A stretch of DNA of 44,830 bases. Source: an uncultured Kineothrix sp. Lineage in GTDB: Bacteria > Bacillota > Clostridia > Lachnospirales > Lachnospiraceae. Below, one piece after another: positions 9,206 to 17,729 of this stretch. How positions within the stretch are numbered: position 1 is the stretch's first letter; every line of letters starts with the position of its first letter. The translations under genes were made by a program, and so were the position numbers. The stretch covers positions 1 through 44,830 of the forward strand of contig CAJUMD010000013.1 in the NCBI GenBank assembly GCA_910587275.1. Direction: 5' to 3'. Below the pieces are notes generated by a model, which was not told the origin of the DNA, did no database searches, and saw only the letters and a program-made list of their open reading frames with translations.

Positions 9206-9646
9206 ATGGATTATACCACATCCCAAACAGGCATAAACCTCATCAAGTCTTTCGAGGGCTGCCGCCTTACTTCTTACCGGGACGTTGCCGGAATCTGGAC
9301 CATCGGCTACGGACATACGGGAAACGTTGCCCCCGGCATGTGCATTTCACAGGATCAGGCGGAAGCATTCCTCAAATCCGATTTGGCGCGGTTCGAGGAA
9401 TGCGTCAACCGGTGCGTCACCGTACCGCTGACGCAGGACATGTTCGACGCGCTGGTATCCTTTACCTACAATGTGGGAACCGGGGCATTGCAGCGGAGCA
9501 CGCTCCTTTGCAAACTGAACCGGGGCGATACGGAGGGCGCGGCAAAAGAATTTGACAAATGGGTCCACGCCGGCAAAAAAGTCTTTCCCGGACTGGTCCG
9601 CAGGCGCAGGGAAGAAAAAGAATTGTTTTTAAGAAATATCCCCTGA
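9206..9646 (+). CDS. GH24 muramidase (phage-type endolysin)
   Basis: A 146-residue lysozyme of glycoside hydrolase family 24 that cleaves the MurNAc-GlcNAc bonds of peptidoglycan. The catalytic triad pattern E-x8-D-x5-T is present: Glu17 in 'KSFEGCRL', Asp26 in 'SYRDVAG' and Thr32 in 'WTIGYGHT'. The later motif 'DALVSFTYNVGTGALQRST' is also typical. Length equals that of small phage endolysins, with no cell-wall-binding domain and no signal peptide, so the enzyme would need the upstream holin to reach the wall. The start ATG 9206 follows AAAGGAG. The gene is third in the sigma-holin-endolysin operon and is followed at once by a strong terminator. In the proposed export system it would open the wall locally for passage of the very large RHS protein. 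Confidence 0.93.
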   Translation: MDYTTSQTGINLIKSFEGCRLTSYRDVAGIWTIGYGHTGNVAPGMCISQDQAEAFLKSDLARFEECVNRCVTVPLTQDMFDALVSFTYNVGTGALQRSTLLCKLNRGDTEGAAKEFDKWVHAGKKVFPGLVRRRREEKELFLRNIP

Positions 9647-9650
9647 CGCA

Positions 9651-9705
9651 AAAAACGGAAGGAAGAAAGCCCTGCTCAATCATGGGCTTTCTTCCTTCCG
9701 TTTTT
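9651..9705. terminator. Bidirectional Rho-independent terminator
   Basis: A perfect 22-bp stem (9651-9672 pairing with 9684-9705) with an 11-base loop. The stem begins AAAAACGG and ends CCGTTTTT, so each strand has a U-tract. It lies 4 bases after the lysozyme stop on the plus strand and 15 bases past the stop of the small minus-strand gene. Confidence 0.92.
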
Positions 9706-9720
9706 GGTTGTGCCGCTACG

Positions 9721-9897
9721 CTAATTTTCCTTGTTTTCACTTGCATTGTCCGAACTGCTGGTTATTCCTTTATCAATTCTTTTTATGCCGTTTTTAATTA
9801 CTTCCTTTGCTTTTTCAACATTATTTGTATCAAGTAATGCAAGTATGGAATCCAATAAAATACATAATTCCTGATTATTCATTGTGTGTTCCCTCAC
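9721..9897 (-). CDS. Small hypothetical protein, 58 residues
   Basis: A short gene not previously called. GTG 9897 follows AAAGGAGTGATAGAAA (AGGAG at 9911-9907, 9 bases of spacing), and the frame stays open to TAG at 9723-9721. A good promoter precedes it and the shared terminator follows it. The product begins MREHTMNNQELCILLD and continues as one or two amphipathic helices ('SILALLDTNNVEKAKEVIKN'), ending in a polar Ser/Asn/Glu tail. There is no signal peptide or membrane segment. An internal ATG at 9882 would give 53 residues but has no ribosome binding site. I do not recognise the family. Lying beside the holin/endolysin operon it could be connected to it, but its own sigma-A-type promoter and opposite strand argue for independent expression. 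Confidence 0.7.
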   Translation of the reverse strand: MREHTMNNQELCILLDSILALLDTNNVEKAKEVIKNGIKRIDKGITSSSDNASENKEN

Positions 9898-9929
9898 TTT
9901 CTATCACTCCTTTTCTATATGATATCATA

Positions 9930-9958
9930 ATTATACAAAAAAGCCAAAAGAGTGTAAA
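9930..9958 (-). promoter_or_regulatory. Sigma-A promoter of the small gene
   Basis: TTTACA (9958-9953), a 17-base spacer, then TATAAT (9935-9930) on the minus strand, about 33 bases before the GTG start. A perfect 12-bp palindrome TATGATATCATA (9918-9929) directly follows the -10 and could be an operator. Confidence 0.7.
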
Positions 9959-9976
9959 GCCTATACCCCGCAGGAG

Positions 9977-11413
9977 TCAATAAGCCCGCCCCCAATAAAC
10001 CATCTTCTTCGCGGGTTTCCCGCAATACACGCACGTATCGGACAGACATTCCTGCTCGTAAGGCATACAGCGGCTGGTCACTGCCATGTCTTCCTTAATC
10101 TTTTCCTCGCATTCCGTTTCCCCGCACCACATCGCTTTTACGAAACCTGCTTTTTCCGTAAAGGTACGCACAAATTCCTCTTTCGTCTTCGCCGTATGGG
10201 TATGGGATTCCAAATGGGCTTTTGCCTTTTGGTACATGAACGCATGGATATCTTCCAATATCCCGGCAACTGCCTGCTCCAGCTCCCCTAAGGCAGCTTC
10301 CGTTTTCTCCCCGTTATCGCGGCGGCAAATCACGCATTTCCCTGCTTCGATATCCTTGGGACCGATTTCCACACGGATGGGAATACCCCGCATTTCCTGC
10401 TCCGAGAATTTCCATCCGGGGCTCTTGTCCGAATCATCCACTTTTACGCGGAACCCGGACGCGGCGATGCGCTCCTTTAATTCATATGCCTTATCCAGCA
10501 CGCCCTCTTTCTTCTGTTGGATGGGAACAATCATCACCTGTGTGGGCGCTACTTTGGGAGGCAGTACCAAACCGGAATTATCGCCGTGGACCATAATTAT
10601 GGCGCCGATGATTCTCGTGGACATCCCCCAGGAAGTCTGATGGACGTATTTTAAGGTATTATCCTTATCGGTGAACTGGATGCCGAACGCCTTCGCAAAA
10701 CCGTCGCCAAAGTTATGGCTGGTACCGGACTGGAGCGCCTTGCCGTCATGCATCAGGGCTTCTATGGTATAAGTGGCTTCCGCACCGGCGAATTTCTCCT
10801 TCTCCGTTTTCCGGCCTTTTACCACAGGAATCGCCAGCACTTTCTCACAGAATTCCGCATACACGTTTAACATCTGCTCGGTTCTCTCCTGTGCCTCCTC
10901 TGCCGTGGCATGCGCCGTGTGCCCCTCCTGCCACAAAAACTCTCTGGAGCGCAGAAAAGGTCTTGTTTCCTTTTCCCAGCGCACCACGCTGCACCATTGG
11001 TTATATACTTTGGGAAGATCCCTGTATGACTGGATATCCCCTTTATAAAAATCGCAGAAAAGCGTCTCGGAAGTAGGTCTTACGCACATCCTCTCCTGCA
11101 GGGGATTCAATCCCCCGTGCGTCACCCATGCCACTTCGGGTGCAAAACCTTCCACATGGTCTTTCTCCTTTTGGAGCAGGCTTTCGGGAATGAACATAGG
11201 CATATATACGTTTTCCACTCCCGTTTCCTTAAACATGTCGTCCAACTGCCTTTGGATCAGCTCCCAAATGGCATATCCCGCCGGTTTGATTACCATGCAT
11301 CCCTTTACGTTGGAATAATCGATTAATTCCGCCTTTTTCACCACATCCGTATACCACTGCGCAAAATCCTCGTCCATGGACGTGATTGCTTCCACTAATT
11401 TCTTGTCAGCCAT
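9977..11413 (-). CDS. proS: Proline--tRNA ligase, short (type 3) form
   Basis: Class II aminoacyl-tRNA synthetase charging tRNA-Pro, in the cytoplasm. At 478 residues without the editing insertion, it is the archaeal/eukaryote-like short ProRS found in many Clostridia. Visible signatures are 'RPTSETLFCDFYKGD' and the motif-2 region 'RWEKETRPFLRSREFLWQEG' near residues 145-165, 'HQTSWGMSTRIIGA' (motif 3), an anticodon-binding domain from about residue 290, and the C-terminal zinc-type domain with paired cysteines ('CVYCGKPAKKMVYWGRAY' ending in Tyr). Start ATG 11413 follows AGGAAAAAGGA. It stands alone as a transcription unit with its own promoter and T-box leader, so expression should rise when uncharged tRNA-Pro accumulates. 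Confidence 0.97.
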   Translation of the reverse strand: MADKKLVEAITSMDEDFAQWYTDVVKKAELIDYSNVKGCMVIKPAGYAIWELIQRQLDDMFKETGVENVYMPMFIPESLLQKEKDHVEGFAPEVAWVTHGGLNPLQERMCVRPTSETLFCDFYKGDIQSYRDLPKVYNQWCSVVRWEKETRPFLRSREFLWQEGHTAHATAEEAQERTEQMLNVYAEFCEKVLAIPVVKGRKTEKEKFAGAEATYTIEALMHDGKALQSGTSHNFGDGFAKAFGIQFTDKDNTLKYVHQTSWGMSTRIIGAIIMVHGDNSGLVLPPKVAPTQVMIVPIQQKKEGVLDKAYELKERIAASGFRVKVDDSDKSPGWKFSEQEMRGIPIRVEIGPKDIEAGKCVICRRDNGEKTEAALGELEQAVAGILEDIHAFMYQKAKAHLESHTHTAKTKEEFVRTFTEKAGFVKAMWCGETECEEKIKEDMAVTSRCMPYEQECLSDTCVYCGKPAKKMVYWGRAY

Positions 11414-11503
11414 TCCTTTTTCCTCCTTTTTCTTTTTTGCTTCTGTTTGGTATGACTCTCATGGGATCTTCCGTTCCGCATTCCACACATCCGTACAACC
11501 TAT

Positions 11504-11765
11504 AAACGCCGGACTTCCAATCCCCAAAAGGGACCGGAAATCCGGCGTTACCACCCTAATTCATGCAGCGCCGGACATTTTCCCCACAGGCTCTATCCTG
11601 CTGCCGCATCCTCTTATCCTACCGTTAACGCCGGTGCTACGCTGCATTTGTGCAAAGCTGCATTACGCCTCCTGCTGTTCATGCAAAACTCCAAGGCCGG
11701 TTCGGGATACCATACGTAAGCGCCTCACACCAAGCGGCGCCCTCTCTGTCACGCTGGATATCCGT
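11504..11765 (-). promoter_or_regulatory. T-box riboswitch (tRNA-Pro) controlling proS
   Basis: On the minus strand the leader has the stem I opening GAGAGGGCGCC (plus 11737-11747), then GAACCGG (11703-11697), whose CCG (11700-11698) is the likely proline specifier. The hallmark T-box AGGGTGGTAACGCCGG lies at 11557-11542. The antiterminator partner ends in a G+C-rich terminator stem (CGCCGG at 11548-11543 pairing with CCGGCG at 11512-11507). The T-box motif is unmistakable; the specifier position is inferred. Confidence 0.92.
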
Positions 11766-11850
11766 ACTATTCCTTTTCCACGCTGTTTCCCGTTATTCGG
11801 TTTTATTCTGTCCTTCCCACTGTCTGCATTCCCCTTTACCGTGTGATATG

Positions 11851-11879
11851 ATTTTAGGTGAAAAATACGGATTTGTCAA
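11851..11879 (-). promoter_or_regulatory. Promoter of the proS T-box leader
   Basis: TTGACA (11879-11874), exactly 17 bases, then TAAAAT (11856-11851) on the minus strand. Transcription would begin near 11844, giving a leader of about 430 bases that contains the T-box. Confidence 0.88.
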
Positions 11880-13507
11880 CTATCTGTTTCCCCTCTCAGC
11901 AGACATTCCCCCATCCCCAATACCAAAAATACAAACGGTGTGCTCAGAATCTGCTGGAAACTCACCACGTTATGTATGGTATAGGCAAAAGCGCTGAAAG
12001 CGAATATGCACAGGTATTTCCCTTTCCCCCGGCATACCTTTTCCCCGTAATAAAGGAAACGGACAACCGCACTGACAAATATGCCGCCGTAACTGATAAA
12101 CCCCAAAATACCCACATTCACCAACGTATTCAGCCATTCGTTGTGCGCATTGGTCAGCCTTGCGCCGTCAAACTGCCTGTCCAGCAATTCCGACAAATCG
12201 GAAAGATTGGCATACAGGAAACTGGCAAGGCAGTCCGGTCCCACTCCGATTAATTTCTTAAACTGCGGCATACTCCGGTATACCTGCATGGCAGCAGACC
12301 ATGTGGCTCCCCTGGCGCTCCCCCACTGCCTGCCAAACGTCAGCACGGAAAAGCCCCCCAAAAAGCGGATACCTCCCTTCACCCTGCTGTTCAGGTACAA
12401 AAGCATAAGGTATACCCCTGTCACAATGACCACGGACAGAACCAAAAGCTGCCGGAAGATTTTAAACCTCCCCATTTCAAAATCCTTCCTCCGTCCCGCG
12501 AAACAAAGAAGACCGTAAAACGCCAGCAGCACGCCGAGTCCCGCAAGCGTTACCCTCGAAAGGGTAATCCAGTCGCTTAACGTCCCGCCGTAATAATCAA
12601 AAGCCGCCGGCCGCCAAAGCCGCCAAAGCCGGAGTCCCTGGCAGACCGCGCAAAACAGGATGGCAAGCCGGGCAAACCGCTTCATGGCATCCACACTTTG
12701 AAACGAAATACAGAATAGGAAAACATATATCCCGGCAAACACGATAAACGCGCTGTTGCTCCCCTGGCTGACACCCGTGGCAATGCCCACTGCGGTATAC
12801 AGCAGAGCCGGAATCCTCAGCCAAATCTCCTCCGCCTTCCAATACAGAATCATACCGATGGGAAACAGCACCGACCAGTAACCGGAATACCAGTTAATGT
12901 TTCCCAGCGTGGAAATGAAGCTGCTGTTCGCCCCCTGCACCGCAATCGGAAAAACGGAAAAACGGTTCAGTACCCCAAGGGTAAACACCGCGCCCGCTGC
13001 CGCCATAAAAGCCAGCAGCATCTTCTCCTCATATTCCCAAAAGCGGGACACAAGAAAATAGGAAAACACAAACACCAACTGCACCAGCGCCCCCATGTAC
13101 CACCCCTTTTCCCCGTACAGCGCCGTTTTCTTATACTCCGAACCTATGTAGGAAAGAATCACGCAGCCTCCGTAAGCAAGCACCGCCATATCCGTCCCCG
13201 ACAGCTTTCCGCGCCATCCGGCGCGGGGTTCCTGCACTTCTTCCCATTCCTCATCTTCCGGTATTTCTTCCTTCCCCCCCTTTTCTTTCCGTACACGGAT
13301 TCAGTGAAAAACCATACACAGCACCGCAAACGGCACAATCAGGCAGAATCCTCCTGCCGTAATTGCCTTAAAAAAATCATATTTATCCTTCCCGATTTCC
13401 ATATATCCGCTCCGCATGTAAAACGGAAACATACAGAACATAATAAACAGATATGCCGACAGGAGCAGTGAAGCCGCTTCCTCAAAAAAACCCTCCATCC
13501 TTTTCAT
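11876..13507 (-). pseudogene. O-antigen-ligase-like membrane protein with an in-frame TGA
   Basis: Two open stretches in the same frame are separated by a single TGA at 13303-13301. The first (from ATG 13507) encodes 68 residues with two membrane helices ('LLLSAYLFIMFCMFPFY', 'GGFCLIVPFAVLCMVF'). After the TGA the frame continues through an acidic linker and about ten more membrane segments to the stop at 11876; read through, the gene is about 543 codons. The C-terminal part resembles Wzy_C/O-antigen ligase polymerases (conserved 'LGNINWYSGYWSVLFP' and the loop 'GVGPDCLASF ... TNAHNEWLN'). Such proteins join or ligate surface polysaccharides at the membrane. ATG 13507 overlaps the upstream permease stop (ATGA). 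Possible explanations are a recent nonsense mutation, a sequencing error, or restart at GTG 13237. If the TGA is real the full-length protein is probably lost. Confidence 0.75.
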
Positions 13508-14553
13508 AACCCTTTCCGCTCCCTTCCATACTGCCAAATTTCATAAAACGTAATCAATGCCAGCGGTCCCTTAATAATGCCGAATACCCCGAACAGTTTC
13601 ACTCCCGCATATACGGAAAAAAGGACTGCCACGGGAAATATCCCCATTTTTTCCCCTATGAGTTTCGGCTCCAGAATCTCCCTCGTCACCGCACACACCA
13701 CATATAGGATAACACAGATTACCGCCTTTGTATAATACCCGTTTAAAATCTGCCAAAAAGCCAGCGGCATCAACACCATTCCCGTACCGATAAACGGCAG
13801 CATATCCATAAATCCCGTGAACAGCCCTACCGCAATGCCCCCCTCGATGCCCGCCAAAAACAGCGTCACGGAGCAGATACAACTGATAATCAGCAGGATT
13901 ACCGCCTGCGCCCGCAGGAAAGTGCCGATATGCCGGAATACTTTTTTCCCAATCTGCAGCATACACCGGATTTCTTCCCTGCCCCGGAGCTTTTCCATAA
14001 TCGGATGGTAATCCTTAGACAGAAGCACCGCCGCAATAATCATAATTGCAAGGAAACTGACAATCCCGGCAATATTCTTCACATAACCGACAGACTCGTT
14101 CATGATTTTCGGCACCACCTGCACCTGGAAATTCTCAATGAAAACATTGACCCTTTCCAGTACAAACTTTTCGATGCCCTCTCCGTCCATGCCGAACTTC
14201 CTCTCCATCCCGTCGCAGCAATTGCCCACGAATAAATAGAATTTTTCCTCAAACAAATCAATCTGCCCGAATAAATCCCCCAGCTTATGGAACAGGAACA
14301 CCACAAGACACCATATGCCTATCCCTGCCGAAACGCAAAGCAGCAGCAGGATTCCCGCTGTCAGAAACCCCTTTTTGATATGGTATTTCCTCTGCATTCT
14401 TTCCAGCATGGGATGAAGGACGCTGACGAAAGCAAAGGCAAAAAGAAAAGGAGCCGCCAAAGGACTTAAATACTTAAATCCTATGTATACCCCCAGCAAT
14501 ACCGTCCCAAACAGTACATATTCTTTTGCCCTAGCCGCCGTTATTCTTTCCAT
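13504..14553 (-). CDS. AI-2E/YtvI-type membrane permease
   Basis: A polytopic protein of about 349 residues in the AI-2E transporter superfamily (PF01594), with hydrophobic segments at both ends, a soluble middle with helix-rich sequence (about residues 95-160), and the family's C-terminal signature 'MDMLPFIGTGMVLMPLAFWQ' followed by 'REILEPKLIGEKMGIFPVAV'. Some Clostridia/Bacillus members are called sporulation protein YtvI. The real substrate of such proteins is uncertain: exporters of small molecules and Na+/Li+ antiporters are known, so the AI-2 name should not be read as function. ATG 14553 is chosen over TTG 14559 because GGGGA lies 8 bases upstream. The stop overlaps the next gene by ATGA. 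Confidence 0.88.
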   Translation of the reverse strand: MERITAARAKEYVLFGTVLLGVYIGFKYLSPLAAPFLFAFAFVSVLHPMLERMQRKYHIKKGFLTAGILLLLCVSAGIGIWCLVVFLFHKLGDLFGQIDLFEEKFYLFVGNCCDGMERKFGMDGEGIEKFVLERVNVFIENFQVQVVPKIMNESVGYVKNIAGIVSFLAIMIIAAVLLSKDYHPIMEKLRGREEIRCMLQIGKKVFRHIGTFLRAQAVILLIISCICSVTLFLAGIEGGIAVGLFTGFMDMLPFIGTGMVLMPLAFWQILNGYYTKAVICVILYVVCAVTREILEPKLIGEKMGIFPVAVLFSVYAGVKLFGVFGIIKGPLALITFYEIWQYGRERKGL

Positions 14554-14721
14554 CGCCAATCCCCATTTCCCGGTTGTCTGCCGGAATCCAAGTGTATGTC
14601 CAAAGTTCCGTTTGGAAATTAGTATGGATGATTTCCGTCAAATTATTGCGGACAGACGGTAAGAATTAACAGGAAGTAATTGGAAGTGCGGGTAAGCCTG
14701 CAAAGCCGCCGGCCGCAAAAG

Positions 14722-15468
14722 TCAATCCGGGCATTCGTGCGGGAAAAACGGGCGGAATGCCGCACCTGAAGGTTCTATCGTAAAAACCATCCGTTTTCCC
14801 GACACCGGATGAAGGAATTCCAGGCGGCAGGCGCACAAAGCCACGTCCCGAATCCGGCAGCATTCGGCAAATGCTTTGGACTCAGGACTGCCGTACTTGC
14901 CGTCCCCCAAAAGAGGAAGCCCTGCATGGGAAAGCTGTACCCGTATCTGGTGATGCCTGCCCGTTTTCAGTGTTACCTCCAAAAGGAAAAGCTGCTTTTC
15001 CCCCGCCGCCCCGTCTCCCATAACGGACGCATCCAGCCGCCGGAGTATCCGGTAGGAAAGCTCCGCACGCTTTGCCTGCGGCGTTCCTCTATCCGCCACC
15101 GCAGACTTGTTTTCCCTTCCGTTTTTCAATAAATAATCCGTCAAACGGTATTCCCCGCCGGCTGCTGCCTTTTCCCAAAGCCGCATCTGCGCTTTCTCCG
15201 GCAGCGCCACCGCATAATAGGTCTTTCCCATCGCCTGTCCCGCGTTCTGTGCATTCAGCTTTGCCGCCGCTTCCTTCGTCTTGGCAAAAACCAAAATCCC
15301 CTCCACCGGCTGGTCCAGGCGGTGAATGATTCCCACATAAGGCGATTTTAAGTAATTTTTTAAGGCGCTCTCCATGTCCGGCTCCCCAATCCTTGCCGTC
15401 TGTGTGGGAAATCCTGCCGGTTTACGGCATACGATAACCGCCTTGTCTTCATATAAAATTCCGTCCAT
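14722..15468 (-). CDS. RluA-family RNA pseudouridine synthase
   Basis: A 248-residue pseudouridine synthase of the RluA/RsuA superfamily that isomerises uridine in rRNA or tRNA. The catalytic motif 'GIIHRLDQPVEGILVFAKT' places the nucleophilic Asp near residue 52; the second conserved region 'TGRHHQIRVQLSHAGLPLLG' is near residues 168-187. There is no S4 RNA-binding domain, as in short RluA/TruC-like members. The exact target base cannot be told. Met 15468 is preferred to GTG 15474, though neither has a clear ribosome binding site. The gene starts 34 bases after the response regulator stop and is probably co-transcribed with it. Confidence 0.9.
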   Translation of the reverse strand: MDGILYEDKAVIVCRKPAGFPTQTARIGEPDMESALKNYLKSPYVGIIHRLDQPVEGILVFAKTKEAAAKLNAQNAGQAMGKTYYAVALPEKAQMRLWEKAAAGGEYRLTDYLLKNGRENKSAVADRGTPQAKRAELSYRILRRLDASVMGDGAAGEKQLFLLEVTLKTGRHHQIRVQLSHAGLPLLGDGKYGSPESKAFAECCRIRDVALCACRLEFLHPVSGKRMVFTIEPSGAAFRPFFPHECPD

Positions 15469-15502
15469 AACCACTCGTTTCCCTGTCTTCCGTCCTGCGG
15501 CA

Positions 15503-16192
15503 CTATACTTTAAACCGGTACCCGACGCCCCATATGGTTTCGATATACTGGGGTTTCGCCGTATCGTACTCTATTTTCTCCCTTATTTTCTTGATATGGA
15601 CCGTTACCGTGGCAATATCGCCTATGGAATCCATATCCCATATTTCCCGGAACAGTTCCTCTTTCGTATATACATGGTTTGGGTTCTCCGCCAGGAACGT
15701 AAGCAGGTCAAATTCCTTGGTGGTAAACGTCTTCTCCTCCCCGTCCACATACACCCTTCTCGCCGTCTTGTCAATGCGGATTCCCCTTATTTCCACCACA
15801 TCGTTCACCTTCTGGCTGGAACCCACAAGCCGGTCATACCGCGCCATGTGCGCCTTGACCCGCGCCACCAGCTCGCTTGGGCTGAAAGGTTTCGTCATAT
15901 AGTCATCGGCGCCAAGTCCCAAACCCCTGATTTTATCGATATCGTCTTTCTTCGCGGAAACCATCAGGATTGGTATGTTCTTCTCCTCCCTGATTTTCCT
16001 GCACACCTCAAACCCGTCCATCTCCGGCAGCATCAAATCCAAAATCACCAAATCAAAATCCTTCTCCAATGCCTTCTGCAGACCCATATCGCCGGTATGC
16101 TCGATTTCCACTTCAAAATCGCTGAGTTCCAGATAGTCCTTTTCCAAATCCGCAATCGCTTCTTCATCCTCGATAATCAGTATTTTGCTCAT
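15503..16192 (-). CDS. OmpR/PhoB-family response regulator
   Basis: A 229-residue two-component response regulator. The receiver domain has the acidic pocket 'IIEDEEA', the phospho-acceptor Asp in 'LVILDLMLPEMDG' (about residue 51), Ser in 'MVSAKK' and Lys in 'DDYMTKPFSPSEL'. The C-terminal winged helix carries 'TTKEFDLLTFLAENPNHVYT' and ends 'ETIWGVGYRFKV'. ATG 16192 is chosen over GTG 16204 because AGGAG sits only one base from the GTG. The partner kinase is encoded 58 bases upstream. The regulated genes are not evident; the following pseudouridine synthase and membrane genes may be in the same transcript. Confidence 0.95.
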   Translation of the reverse strand: MSKILIIEDEEAIADLEKDYLELSDFEVEIEHTGDMGLQKALEKDFDLVILDLMLPEMDGFEVCRKIREEKNIPILMVSAKKDDIDKIRGLGLGADDYMTKPFSPSELVARVKAHMARYDRLVGSSQKVNDVVEIRGIRIDKTARRVYVDGEEKTFTTKEFDLLTFLAENPNHVYTKEELFREIWDMDSIGDIATVTVHIKKIREKIEYDTAKPQYIETIWGVGYRFKV

Positions 16193-16250
16193 AGCCCGCT
16201 GCACTCTCCTATCCTGCTTTTATTTTGTTTTCCCGTTCTTATGTTTCCTG

Positions 16251-17729
16251 CTATTTGCTTTTCGTCTCCGCATATTTACGGAACACGAAATGCAGGCAGG
16301 TACCTTCCCCTTCTTTGCTGGTAGCCCATATATATCCCCCGTGGTCCTCCACAATCTTCTTCACGATGGAGAGCCCGATGCCGCTTCCCCCCTTAGAGGA
16401 ATTGCGGGATGCATCCGTACGGTAAAACCGTTCAAAGATATTGGATAAATCTTTGGCGGCGATACCTTTTCCGTTGTCCTCGATTTCCACCCGTATGGAA
16501 TCCACCTCGTCCAAAATGCGGATATCGATTACCCCTTTTTCCTTGTCCATGTACTTCACACTGTTCCCGATGATATTGTTGATGACCCGTTTCACCTGTT
16601 CAGGGTCCGCAATGATCATGGTATCCGCCGAAACCAGATTGTAATAATTCAGTTCAATATTCTTCGACTCCAAATCCAGCCCCACTTCTTCCACACAGTC
16701 GCCGAAATAGTCCGCCACATTAATGCGGTGGAAGTGATAGGGAATCCGGTTGTTGTCAATGCCGGAATAAATGGTCAGCTCGTTAATCAGCCGGTCCATG
16801 TCGTTTGCCTTGTTATAAATGGTTTTAATGTATTTGTCCATTTTTTCAGGCGTATCCGCCACCCCGTCCATGATGCCTTCCACATAACCCTTAATGGCGG
16901 TAATCGGCGTTTTTAAATCATGGGAAATATTGCTGACCAGTTCGCGGTTCTGTTTTTCATGCTGGAATTTCTCGTCCGTGGATTCCTTCAGCCGGAGACG
17001 CATGTCTTCATAATTTCTGTACAGCTCGCCGATTTCCCCTTTGTTATCGGTATTGAGCATATATTCCAAATTGCCGTCCGCAATGTTCTTCATCGCCGTG
17101 TTCAGCTCGTTCACCGGCAGGAACACCCCCATGGAAATCCACCGCGTCAGCATCAGGCTGGTAAATACCAGAATGACCACAATGGCAATGAACATATCCA
17201 CCAAAAGCTGCTTGGATATGAGGGAGTTCACTTTTGTTACGAGGAAAATACTCCCTTCCTCCCCGTCCGTAAACTTAAAATCCAACTGTTTCACCAACTT
17301 GGACATGCTGTCGTAATAATAGCTGGATCCGCTGCCGTCGCTGGCATAACCGTACTGGGGCAGACGCCCGAAAATCCTTCCCGCCGCCGCCTCATTTCCC
17401 GCATAGTATATCTTTCCGCCTTTGCGCACGATAATGTAAGACGCCTTATCCACTATTTTCTGGTTTAAAGCTGTCAAATATTCCTTATCTTCCATCCTGC
17501 CCGCATCCAGGGCAATCTGTTCCTTTACTTCCTCAAACATTTCCTCCGATATCCGCTCAAAACCGTGCATCGGGTCGGACAGCATGGTATAGTCCGAAAT
17601 CACCATGCCAAATTCCTTCTCCGCATTCAGCAGATAGCCGCCGATGCTGATATACGCTACTGCGGTCAGGGCAAGCGGCAGCAATACTATGGTGAGAAAC
17701 GTAATCAAGAGCCTTGTTTTAAATTTCAT
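16251..17729 (-). CDS. Sensor histidine kinase with HAMP domain
   Basis: A 492-residue membrane kinase. Membrane helix 1 is at about residues 7-29; an extracytoplasmic sensor region of about 140 residues follows, then helix 2 ('MFIAIVVILVFTSLML'). A HAMP linker leads to the HisKA dimerisation helix with the phospho-acceptor in 'NISHDLKTPITAIKGY' (about residue 268). The ATPase domain has the N-box 'NIIGNSVKYMD', G1 'DNGKGI', F-box 'FERFYRTDASRN' and G2 'GGSGIGLSI'. All catalytic motifs are intact. It is first in its operon, with the response regulator 58 bases downstream; kinase-first order is less common than the reverse. The stimulus is unknown. The start ATG follows GGGAAAAGG. Confidence 0.95.
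   Translation of the reverse strand: MKFKTRLLITFLTIVLLPLALTAVAYISIGGYLLNAEKEFGMVISDYTMLSDPMHGFERISEEMFEEVKEQIALDAGRMEDKEYLTALNQKIVDKASYIIVRKGGKIYYAGNEAAAGRIFGRLPQYGYASDGSGSSYYYDSMSKLVKQLDFKFTDGEEGSIFLVTKVNSLISKQLLVDMFIAIVVILVFTSLMLTRWISMGVFLPVNELNTAMKNIADGNLEYMLNTDNKGEIGELYRNYEDMRLRLKESTDEKFQHEKQNRELVSNISHDLKTPITAIKGYVEGIMDGVADTPEKMDKYIKTIYNKANDMDRLINELTIYSGIDNNRIPYHFHRINVADYFGDCVEEVGLDLESKNIELNYYNLVSADTMIIADPEQVKRVINNIIGNSVKYMDKEKGVIDIRILDEVDSIRVEIEDNGKGIAAKDLSNIFERFYRTDASRNSSKGGSGIGLSIVKKIVEDHGGYIWATSKEGEGTCLHFVFRKYAETKSK

Noticed and set aside
7894..9646. Sigma/holin/lysozyme trio as a prophage
   Set aside because: No integrase, capsid, tail, terminase or attachment repeats are visible, and both flanks are non-phage genes. 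A decayed lysis module remains possible and is noted in the finding.
9953..9958. TTTACA before the small gene as a third group-5 sigma promoter
   Set aside because: A perfect TATAAT lies at 17 bases and CTTTTT is at the wrong distance, so sigma-A fits better.
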